Assembly: GCA_944393755.1 (NCBI GenBank)
Contig: CALYBF010000088.1
Location: 1 to 6,282, forward strand
DNA length: 6,282 bases
Direction of reading: 5' to 3'
From: an uncultured Clostridia bacterium
GTDB lineage: Bacteria; Bacillota; Clostridia; TANB77; CAG-508
The notes under the pieces were generated by a model that was not told where the DNA came from, did no database searches, and worked only from the letters and a program-made list of their open reading frames with translations. Made by a program: the position numbers and the translations under genes. Of the stretch, positions 1 to 5,057 are shown piece by piece. The first letter of the stretch is position 1, and every line of letters begins with the position of its first letter.

Positions 1-1217
1 ATAGTTTTCATTGTTTCATACATTTCTTCTTTTACAAATTTATAATCTTTTGTATAATCTATATATTTTTGTATAGCTTCAAATAGTAAAAGTGATGCAT
101 CTACACTATTATAAAGCGGTCTATTATCATAACCAGAATATCCATTTGGAACTAGACCATATTTAACATCTCTTGTTCCTGTTCTTAATAACTCTCTTGC
201 TATATCAAATCTTTTTGTAATAAGAAGTGTTCCTTCAAAAGAAATTAAAGCATCACGTCCCCAATCTAAAAACCAATGATAGCCTGCAAGTAATGTATGA
301 AGCCCAAAGCTATGTCTATTTACCACGAAATTATCTGTAGCTCTAATAAATGTTTTTATCAATTCATTTTCTTTTTCTTGTTTTTTAGTTGTTGTTCTTT
401 CTTTTACTAGACCTGAATTTTCATATATTTTATTAATTCTTTTTTCTTCTTTTTCAATTAAGTTTTTTACATTTATTTCATCAATATTCTCTTCTAAAGA
501 ACATACAAAAGAAATTTCCTTTTCTTCTCTTGCTTTTATTTCAATTTCATATCTTCCTGGTACTGCGTGGTTTTCTACAGCTGGAAAACCTCTTTTTTCT
601 TCTTCAATATAAAACATATTATTAAAACTGTCATTTTGGTGTTCTATATATTTTCCTTCTGATAAATTCATATAAATAGGTATATATGAATTTCCATCTA
701 CCACTACTCTAACTTTATTATCTCTAATTGTTTGTTTTACATCAAATATATGGTCAGTATTTACTGTATGGAAGTCTCTAAAATTAATTATTGGTGCAAG
801 AGTTAGTTTTGATTTATATGCTCCATTTTTAATTTTATAATGTATCCCAACTGTATTTTTACCATAGTCCATACAAATGGTTTTATTTATTTCTATTTTT
901 CCTACTTTATATATAAATATAGGAACTATAGTTTTTTCAAAAGATTCTTGATATTCATATCCTTTTGATATATATTCCTTACCTATATTTGTATATAAAT
1001 TATACTTTTTACCTCTTACTTCAATACTTTCGTCCACTTTTGAAAGTATTACAAATCTTCTTCCTGGTGGTGTTAAACTCGCTACTAATAAACCATGATA
1101 TTTTCTAGTATTTGCGCCTATTATACTAGATGAACTATATCCACCAATTCCATTTGTAATTAACCACTCTTTGTCTAAAGCGTTTTCTAAATTTAAATTT
1201 TCTTTTGTAAATTTCAT
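1..1217 (-). CDS. Glycogen debranching enzyme (amylo-alpha-1,6-glucosidase, GH133-like), C-terminus beyond the window
   Basis: This gene encodes a cytoplasmic enzyme expected to hydrolyse alpha-1,6 branch points of glycogen or related alpha-glucans. The reading frame is open from the ATG at 1217 to the window edge and gives 405 codons; family members are usually about 650 residues, so roughly 60% is visible. The N-terminal beta-rich domain carries the family signature LITNGIGGY near residue 20, followed by NTRKYHGLLVA and LSKVDE (to about residue 63). The (alpha/alpha)6 catalytic domain begins around residue 290 and shows HWFLDWGRDALIS (W319-G-R-D322) and LYNSVDASLLLF (Asp373), both typical of bacterial debranching enzymes. 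The catalytic acids expected further downstream lie outside the window. The start is only 8 bases after the yvcK stop, and its TAGGAAAA ribosome binding site overlaps that stop, so translation is probably coupled. It appears to be the third gene of the murB-yvcK operon. The family call is firm; the exact glucan substrate is inferred. Confidence 0.9.
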   Translation of the reverse strand, partial: MKFTKENLNLENALDKEWLITNGIGGYSSSSIIGANTRKYHGLLVASLTPPGRRFVILSKVDESIEVRGKKYNLYTNIGKEYISKGYEYQESFEKTIVPIFIYKVGKIEINKTICMDYGKNTVGIHYKIKNGAYKSKLTLAPIINFRDFHTVNTDHIFDVKQTIRDNKVRVVVDGNSYIPIYMNLSEGKYIEHQNDSFNNMFYIEEEKRGFPAVENHAVPGRYEIEIKAREEKEISFVCSLEENIDEINVKNLIEKEEKRINKIYENSGLVKERTTTKKQEKENELIKTFIRATDNFVVNRHSFGLHTLLAGYHWFLDWGRDALISFEGTLLITKRFDIARELLRTGTRDVKYGLVPNGYSGYDNRPLYNSVDASLLLFEAIQKYIDYTKDYKFVKEEMYETMKT

Positions 1218-1225
1218 AACTTTTC

Positions 1226-2950
1226 CTACTTTCTATCTTTTAATTTACTATTTTCTAATTGTTTTAACATTTCAGTTCTTATTTCTTCTCTTGATTTCTT
1301 TTTTACATTACTACTCTTATTATCTGCAAACCTTTTTGCCGTAGCTCTTTTCTTTGTATTTTTTTCTTTTGGGCTTTTTGTTCTAGTTGTTCTAATTACA
1401 TCAAATTCAGCATCATTAATTATTTCTTTATTTCTAGTTTTTGTTGTTCTTTGTTTCTTCTTTCTTTCAGCCTTTGCGTCTGCTTCTCTAATAGATGCAA
1501 TTCTATCACTATATTTAGTACTAAATTTACTCTTAGATTTTAAACCTCTGTCATGTTTTCCTAATTTTCCTTCAGCTATTTTTCTTTCTTTTTTCTGTGT
1601 TTTCTTTTTTATCTTATTAATACGTCTTTCTTCACGAAGCTTATTATTAAGCATTAAATATTGAGGATCATTTTGTTTATCTTGATATCTTAAGTCATCA
1701 CATATTAGCTCAATTATAGAAGATGCAACTAGGCTAGGGTCATGCCTAATAAAATCATCTTTTACCATTGATAAGTTTCTTTGTAAAAATTTAATACCTT
1801 TAACTTTATCTACATCTTGTTCTACTAAGTCTTGTCCTTCTAAATTATATTTTTTTATAAATTCTGGTATTATTTCTCCTGTATCATAAATACAATAATC
1901 AAATACACCAGTTCCACAATGTTCTGTAATTGCATTTATATGTTCTGATACAGAATAATTATCTGTTTGACCTGGTTCTGTCATAATATTACATATATAT
2001 ACTTTAATTGCAGTACTTTCCTTAATAGCTTTTGCAACACCATTTATTAAAAGTGGTGGTATTACATTTGTATATAAGCTACCAGGTCCTATTACTATAC
2101 AATCTGCATTTTTTATGGCTTCGACAACTCCAGGTGCAGGTCTACAATTTGTTGGGTTTACTGTAATTCTGTTTATTTTAGTTAGTTTATCTGTTACAAC
2201 TTCAGGTATTCTTGATTTTTCTTCAACAATATATCCATTTGCAAGTTCAGCAACAATTTTCATTTCATCTAAAGTTACTGGAATAACTTTTCCTATCATA
2301 TTTAGAACTTCATTACTTTTTATAATAGAATCTTCAAAATTACCATTTGCACCTTGCATTGCTAAAAAATATATATCTGAAAAGTTTAAACCTTTTAATT
2401 TACCAGTTTTAAATTCATAATTAAATAATTTATCAATTTCTCCTTCTTTGGATGCTAGAGAAACTATACTATCTTTAATATCATCTAAAGGTAATGTTTG
2501 TAATTCTTTTCTAGAATTTGATATTCCTTCTCCATAATCAGATACAGTAACGATTGCTGTTAAATTATTTGTATAATTTTTAAGGCCTGATAAAACAGTA
2601 TTTAAACCTGTTCCTCCACCAATAACTACAATATTAGGTCCTTTATCATAAACAGTTTTATTGAAAATAAGTGAATTCATATTAACGTTTTTATTGTTTT
2701 CCATTCTTTCATCACTTGCTTCAATCAAAACCTCTAATGTTCTTTTGTTTAAAAACACAAGTCCTATTACAATTGCAAGAAAACCAACAACAAATATAGC
2801 AACAACTTGTGCTACTGTTTCAAATGAAATAACATCCATTACCAAAATTCTAGCTAATCCATAACAGGCAAGAATAATACCTATTAAAATTAAAAACATC
2901 CATCTTTTCATTTTACTACTTGATTTAAACCATTGAAAAAAGCCTTTCAT
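1226..2950 (-). CDS. yvcK: Membrane-anchored YvcK-family (gluconeogenesis factor, CofD-like) UDP-sugar-binding protein with a basic C-terminal tail
   Basis: YvcK proteins bind UDP-GlcNAc and are needed for growth on gluconeogenic carbon sources and for normal cell-wall synthesis; no enzyme activity is established for them. The 574-residue product has two membrane segments (about 17-34 and 45-67), then a Rossmann-like CofD/YvcK domain (about 105-420) with IVVIGGGTGLNTVLSGLK, VIPVT, IGPGSLYTNVIPPLL (288-302) and NIMTEPGQTDNYSVSEH (321-337). The loop that is normally DDGGSSGRLR reads DYGEGISNSRKEL (138-150), and the usual LPPGDIRN reads LPLDDIKD (153-160). Residues 437-574 form a tail with 51 Lys/Arg out of 138, absent from the ~320-residue soluble B. 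subtilis protein. I chose the ATG at 2950 because AAGGAGG lies 4 bases upstream and the hydrophobic region follows at once; the frame stays open to a GTG at 3004, but that extension is encoded by a hairpin repeat. It is co-transcribed with murB upstream and the debranching enzyme downstream. The family is certain; the role of the tail is unknown. Confidence 0.93.
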   Translation of the reverse strand: MKGFFQWFKSSSKMKRWMFLILIGIILACYGLARILVMDVISFETVAQVVAIFVVGFLAIVIGLVFLNKRTLEVLIEASDERMENNKNVNMNSLIFNKTVYDKGPNIVVIGGGTGLNTVLSGLKNYTNNLTAIVTVSDYGEGISNSRKELQTLPLDDIKDSIVSLASKEGEIDKLFNYEFKTGKLKGLNFSDIYFLAMQGANGNFEDSIIKSNEVLNMIGKVIPVTLDEMKIVAELANGYIVEEKSRIPEVVTDKLTKINRITVNPTNCRPAPGVVEAIKNADCIVIGPGSLYTNVIPPLLINGVAKAIKESTAIKVYICNIMTEPGQTDNYSVSEHINAITEHCGTGVFDYCIYDTGEIIPEFIKKYNLEGQDLVEQDVDKVKGIKFLQRNLSMVKDDFIRHDPSLVASSIIELICDDLRYQDKQNDPQYLMLNNKLREERRINKIKKKTQKKERKIAEGKLGKHDRGLKSKSKFSTKYSDRIASIREADAKAERKKKQRTTKTRNKEIINDAEFDVIRTTRTKSPKEKNTKKRATAKRFADNKSSNVKKKSREEIRTEMLKQLENSKLKDRK

Positions 2951-2954
2951 ATTT

Positions 2955-2961
2955 CCTCCTT
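2955..2961 (-). promoter_or_regulatory. Strong ribosome binding site that fixes the yvcK start
   Basis: On the minus strand AAGGAGG is followed by AAAT and then ATG (2950). This near-perfect Shine-Dalgarno sequence, 4 bases from the ATG, decides against the longer in-frame reading from the GTG at 3004. Confidence 0.85.
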
Positions 2962-3004
2962 CTGGGACGTTTCCTTTGCGACCTTTTAGTCGCATTTGGG
3001 ACAC
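2961..3004 (-). repeat. Short hairpin repeat-like element between murB and yvcK
   Basis: Almost the whole murB-yvcK gap is filled by a GC-richer segment unlike its surroundings. On the minus strand it has GTCCC at both ends (complements of 2964-2968 and 2998-3002, a direct repeat) around a perfect 6-bp stem TGCGAC / GTCGCA (2989-2994 with 2977-2982) and a 6-base loop. From memory, clostridial genomes carry dispersed palindromic repeats with similar GTCCC ends and GCGAC/GTCGC-like stems; I cannot confirm that this is one of them, and no second copy occurs in the window. It is not a terminator, since no T-tract follows the stem. It adds 18 in-frame stop-free codons ahead of yvcK but is probably untranslated. 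Confidence 0.55.
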
Positions 3005-3007
3005 ATC

Positions 3008-3928
3008 CTATTTACCTATTACTTCTATTTCTAATTCTATTTTTTTATCAAATTTTTTATAAATTTCTTTTTTTACTTTCTCTACTAATTCTAGTACGTC
3101 TTTTGCTTTTGCATTTCCTTTGTTTATTATAAAACCACTATGTTTTGTTGAAACTTCTGCCTTTCCAACACTTAACCCCTTTAAACCTGCTTCTTCTATT
3201 AATTTTGCTGTTAAAAAATCTTCGCCTCTTTTAAAAGTACTTCCTGCACTTGGATATTCTAGTGGTTGTTTTTCTTTTCTTGAATTAGAATATTTTTCCA
3301 TTTTAGCTAATATTTGTTCTTTATCTCCTTTCTCTAATTCCATTTCTACTTCTGTTACAATATATTTTTCATATTTTAAAATACTTCTTCTATATTCAAA
3401 TTTCATTTCACTATTTGAAAATACCTTTTCATTTCCTAAATAGTCTACACATTTTACAGATTTAACAATATCTTTCATTTCTTTCCCATTTGCACCTGCA
3501 TTCATTCTTACTGCTCCGCCAAAACTTCCTGGTATTCCAGATATTTCTTCAAAACCTGTTAAACTATTATTTAAGAAAATTTTTCCCATTTTAGGAATTT
3601 TTTCTCCTGCTCCTACAGAAATTATAATTTTTTTATTATCTAAACTATAAAAATTATATCCTTCTATTTTTATAATTAATGTAATTCCTTTAATACCTTC
3701 ATCTAAAACTAATACATTACTTCCATTTCCTATTACTGTAATATTTATATTATTTTCATTTGCTAATTTTAAAACTTTTTTTAATTCTTCTACACTTTCT
3801 ATTTTTATTAAACATTCTGCTGGTCCACCTATTTTAAATGTTGTGTATTTTTTCATAGGTTCATTAAATAATATTCTTTCTCTTGGAATTTCTAAATTTG
3901 ACTTTTTTATAATCTCTTTAAGTTCCAA
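3008..3928 (-). CDS. murB: UDP-N-acetylenolpyruvoylglucosamine reductase (MurB)
   Basis: MurB is the FAD- and NADPH-dependent reductase that makes UDP-MurNAc, the second committed step of peptidoglycan precursor synthesis in the cytoplasm. The 306 residues match the usual length of the shorter class (type II, about 300). The FAD-binding part shows YTTFKIGGPAE (28-38), VIGNGSNVLV (65-74), GAGEKIPKM (106-114) and GIPGSFGGAVRMNAGANG (131-148). The C-terminal substrate domain shows FEYRRSIL (177-184, active-site Arg180), PSAGSTFKRG (226-235, with proton-donor Ser230), EVSTKHSGFIIN (258-269) and LEIEV near the end, carrying the expected active-site glutamate. The start is TTG at 3928: an in-frame TAA lies just upstream, AAAGGAAG sits 7 bases before the TTG, and the first internal Met is residue 25, after the start of the conserved region. 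It is first in the operon with yvcK and the debranching enzyme gene. Confidence 0.96.
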   Translation of the reverse strand: MELKEIIKKSNLEIPRERILFNEPMKKYTTFKIGGPAECLIKIESVEELKKVLKLANENNINITVIGNGSNVLVLDEGIKGITLIIKIEGYNFYSLDNKKIIISVGAGEKIPKMGKIFLNNSLTGFEEISGIPGSFGGAVRMNAGANGKEMKDIVKSVKCVDYLGNEKVFSNSEMKFEYRRSILKYEKYIVTEVEMELEKGDKEQILAKMEKYSNSRKEKQPLEYPSAGSTFKRGEDFLTAKLIEEAGLKGLSVGKAEVSTKHSGFIINKGNAKAKDVLELVEKVKKEIYKKFDKKIELEIEVIGK

Positions 3929-3935
3929 ACTTACA

Positions 3936-3943
3936 CTTCCTTT
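3936..3943 (-). promoter_or_regulatory. Ribosome binding site supporting the TTG start of murB
   Basis: AAAGGAAG on the minus strand lies 7 bases before the TTG at 3926-3928. No ATG or GTG is available in frame between this site and the upstream stop, so the rare TTG start is well supported. Confidence 0.7.
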
Positions 3944-3962
3944 TTCTTAAAATTTCCTTTTA

Positions 3963-3991
3963 ACTATATCATTTTTTTATAAAAATTACAA
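3963..3991 (-). promoter_or_regulatory. Sigma-A type promoter of the murB-yvcK-debranching enzyme operon
   Basis: On the minus strand TTGTAA (3986-3991) is followed after exactly 17 bases by TATAGT (3963-3968). A TG one base before the -10 box gives the extended -10 form TGATATAGT. Transcription should start near 3955, leaving a leader of about 28 bases before the murB TTG, just long enough for the ribosome binding site. This spacing makes the assignment convincing without experiment. Confidence 0.75.
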
Positions 3992-4032
3992 GTGGAAAAC
4001 TAAAGAATCGACTATGATATTGTGCACACACA

Positions 4033-4079
4033 TTTTTTGTCATATAGGAAAATCTCAAACTTCCCTATATAACAAAAAA
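4033..4079 (-). repeat. Long imperfect palindrome (19-bp arms, 9-base loop)
   Basis: Arms 4033-4051 and 4061-4079 pair at 17 of 19 positions as DNA. The two exceptions (4041/4071 and 4049/4063) become G-U pairs if the minus strand is the RNA, so that RNA would form an uninterrupted 19-bp stem. The outer six pairs are a T-run and an A-run, with T first in minus-strand order, so this is not an ordinary terminator. It overlaps the T-tract of the terminator just upstream and lies about 40 bases before the murB -35 box. Its role is unknown; it could be an RNA structure, a protein-binding palindrome or the remnant of a small mobile repeat. Confidence 0.7.
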
Positions 4080-4105
4080 ATTACCACCCAACAAGGCAGT
4101 AATTT
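4074..4105 (-). terminator. Rho-independent terminator of the tRNA / structured-RNA transcript
   Basis: On the minus strand an 11-bp stem AAATTACTGCC / GGTGGTAATTT closes a TTGTTG loop and runs into seven T residues (4080-4074). Two of the pairs are G-U in the minus-strand RNA and would be A-C mismatches on the plus strand, so the minus strand is the functional direction. It is the first good terminator after the tRNA pair and insulates it from the murB promoter. Confidence 0.8.
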
Positions 4106-4141
4106 CAACACTTTATGAGTTTTTGTGATGCTCCAATAATA

Positions 4142-4181
4142 ATTATACCAGTAGTATAAAACAAGCATCTACCTTTGGCAA
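4142..4181 (-). promoter_or_regulatory. Possible promoter inside the tRNA-murB spacer
   Basis: On the minus strand TTGCCA (4176-4181) is followed after 17 bases by TATACT (4153-4158). A second -10, TATAAT (4142-4147), has TG one base upstream (extended -10) but no good -35. Either would give a transcript of about 60-75 bases ending at the terminator at 4074. The same bases form the H2 inverted repeats, so the promoter likeness may come from an AT-rich stem. Confidence 0.4.
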
Positions 4182-4244
4182 CTTCGATTCATCGTGTAAA
4201 GCAAATGAACTTGCAGTTGCATATATTTCAAAAACTTGTAAAAT

Positions 4245-4319
4245 TGGCTGGGCTGGCTAGATTCGAACTAGCGCATGCCAGAGTCAAAGTCTGGTGCCTT
4301 ACCGCTTGGCTACAGCCCA
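4245..4319 (-). tRNA. tRNA-Gln (anticodon TTG)
   Basis: The reverse complement folds as a full cloverleaf: acceptor TGGGCTG / CAGCCCA, D-arm GCC / GGC, anticodon stem CCAGA / TCTGG with loop CTTTGAC (anticodon TTG at 4287-4285, reading CAA/CAG), T-arm GCTAG / CTAGC with loop TTCGAAT, discriminator G and an encoded CCA (4247-4245). All stems pair fully. It follows tRNA-His by 14 bases in the same transcript. No terminator follows directly; the nearest is at 4074-4105. Confidence 0.97.
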
Positions 4320-4333
4320 ATATCTTATACAAA

Positions 4334-4410
4334 TGGGGTGGAAGATGGGACTCGAACCCACGGTCTCCAGTGCCACAAACTGGCGCGTTAACCAACTACG
4401 CTACATCCAC
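4334..4410 (-). tRNA. tRNA-His (anticodon GTG)
   Basis: The reverse complement gives a cloverleaf with anticodon stem CCAGT / ACTGG, loop TTGTGGC (anticodon GTG, 4376-4374), T-arm GTGGG / CCCAT and an encoded CCA (4336-4334). The histidine identity pair is present: the base before G1 (4411) is G and discriminator base 73 (4337) is C. The acceptor stem GTGGATG / CTTCCAC has one U-U mismatch at pair 6-67 (4405 with 4343). It is first in a two-tRNA transcript with tRNA-Gln. Confidence 0.96.
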
Positions 4411-4435
4411 CATAGTTTTACTTGGCACATTTAAT

Positions 4436-4465
4436 ATTATAAACAATTTCTACCCCATTTGTCAA
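4436..4465 (-). promoter_or_regulatory. Strong sigma-A promoter of the tRNA-His/tRNA-Gln operon
   Basis: On the minus strand a perfect -35 TTGACA (4460-4465) and a perfect -10 TATAAT (4436-4441) are 18 bases apart. Transcription should begin near 4429, about 18 bases before mature tRNA-His. Directly upstream (about 4466-4500) are runs of A and T like an UP element, as expected for a stable-RNA promoter. Confidence 0.88.
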
Positions 4466-4506
4466 CTATTTTTTCAAATTTTTAAAATTTTCCTATTTAT
4501 TCTGCT

Positions 4507-4523
4507 AGTAACTATTAGTTACT
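4507..4523. repeat. Small perfect inverted repeat upstream of the tRNA promoter
   Basis: AGTAAC (4507-4512) and GTTACT (4518-4523) are separated by 5 bases. No T-tract follows on either strand, so it is not a terminator. It lies about 40 bases upstream of the tRNA -35 box. A regulator site is possible but unsupported beyond the symmetry. Confidence 0.35.
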
Positions 4524-4653
4524 GTTTAGAGTTAAATAATAAAAGTATCTAGTCTTTTAAAATATCTTTCTATAATTTTTTTCTCTCTTTTATTATTCCT
4601 TTTTGTCCTATATTTAATCTGTTATTTTAAAAGATTTTATATAAAACTTAATC

Positions 4654-4750
4654 TTATTTATCAATTAAAAGTCCTAATTTTTTAATATATCTACAATTTC
4701 TTTTTTATTCCTTCTAGTATAGTATATTTTGGCTCTATATTTGGTATTTT
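4654..4750 (-). pseudogene. Possible decayed C-terminal gene fragment, family not recognised
   Basis: Reading the minus strand from 4750 gives KIPNIEPKYTILEGIKK. After a one-base shift at an A-run (about 4702-4707) it continues EIVDILKK. After a second one-base shift at another A-run (about 4678-4683) it ends LGLLIDK followed by TAA (4656-4654). The pieces join into a protein-like C-terminus, and both breaks are in runs of A, which suits either gene decay or homopolymer sequencing errors. No start codon, ribosome binding site or family match is visible, and AT-rich DNA can look protein-like by chance. Confidence 0.22.
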
Positions 4751-4754
4751 AATT

Positions 4755-5057
4755 TTATTTTTTGTTATTAATACAAGCTTTAACTAAACCAACAAATAAA
4801 GGTGCTGGTCTGTTTGGTCTTGATTTTAATTCTGGATGAAATTGCCCCGCAATAAAATATGGGTGGTCTTCTATTTCCACTATTTCAACTAAATTTCCAT
4901 CTGGAGATGTTCCTGAAACTTTTAGTCCTGCTTCTTCTAATTTTTCTCTATAATCATTATTAAATTCATATCTATGTCTATGTCTTTCTGCTATTTCTTT
5001 CTCACCATATACTTTATTTGCTAAGCTTCCTTCTTTTATTATACAAGGATAACTTCC
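4755..5057 (-). pseudogene. pyrG: C-terminal 100 codons of CTP synthase, out of frame with the rest of pyrG
   Basis: From 5057 the minus strand reads GSYPCIIKEGSLANKVYG, ERHRHRYEFNN, GLKVSGTSPDG and GQFHPELKSRPNRPAPLF before TAA at 4757-4755. This is the normal end of the CTP synthase glutaminase domain and contains the His and Glu (in FHPE) that complete its catalytic triad. It continues the upstream protein exactly, one base out of phase. A TGA lies two codons upstream of this stretch in its own frame and no start codon precedes it, so it can be made only if the ribosome shifts +1 or if the extra base is an error. Conservation is intact, so any mutation is recent. I label it pseudogene only because the frame is broken. 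Confidence 0.85.

Larger units (their letters stand above)
4074..4244 (-). ncRNA. Candidate structured non-coding RNA or structured tRNA-operon trailer, family unknown
   Basis: The 171 bases after tRNA-Gln hold no supported coding sequence but a series of nested inverted repeats. H1: GCAACT / AGTTGC (4220-4215 with 4183-4178) enclosing GTTCAT / ATGAAT (4210-4205 with 4192-4187). H2: GATGCT / AGCATC (4169-4164 with 4132-4127) enclosing a perfect TTATAC / GTATAA stem (4159-4154 with 4148-4143). H3 is the terminator at 4074-4105. Where a stem position is not Watson-Crick, it is G-U in the minus-strand RNA. I see none of the signatures I know for tmRNA, SRP RNA, RNase P RNA or the common riboswitches. 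It could be the 3' part of the tRNA transcript, or a shorter RNA made from a promoter inside this segment. Confidence 0.35.
4466..4754. other. AT-rich intergenic spacer between pyrG and the tRNA operon
   Basis: These ~290 bases hold the A/T-tract region of the tRNA promoter, the inverted repeat at 4507-4523, a perfect 12-base palindrome TTTTATATAAAA around 4634-4645 and the coding-like relic described separately. I found no complete gene on either strand and no convincing terminator just after the pyrG stop. Confidence 0.6.

Noticed and set aside
2951..3004. An 18-residue N-terminal extension of YvcK from the GTG at 3004.
   Set aside because: The extension is entirely hairpin repeat sequence, its GTG has no properly spaced ribosome binding site, and a near-perfect one precedes the ATG at 2950.
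2986..3006. A six-residue frame MCPKCD just after the murB stop.
   Set aside because: It is read from the hairpin repeat; the length and the Cys pair are most likely chance.
4074..4105. GGGTGGTAA in the terminator arm resembles the T-box consensus GGGUGGNACCGCG.
   Set aside because: The match stops after GGUA, the sequence lies on the 3' rather than the 5' side of the terminator stem, and I see no stem I with a specifier loop or a regulated aminoacyl-tRNA synthetase or amino-acid gene downstream.
4060..4171. A 36-codon minus-strand frame (MLVLYYWYNYYWSITK...) starting at the ATG at 4171.
   Set aside because: It runs through the terminator hairpin and the inverted repeats, has no convincing ribosome binding site and is explained by AT-rich non-coding sequence.
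4175..4552. Plus-strand open reading frame of 125 codons containing WGGRWDSNPRSPVPQ.
   Set aside because: It is antisense to the two tRNA genes. The WDSNPR type of sequence is a well-known false protein read from the reverse strand of tRNAs, and there is no ribosome binding site.
4631..4657. AAGATT...AATCTT with a TTTTATATAAAA core as a pyrG terminator.
   Set aside because: The stem is nearly all A-T and competes with its own inner palindrome, and only four T residues follow, so I do not call it a terminator.
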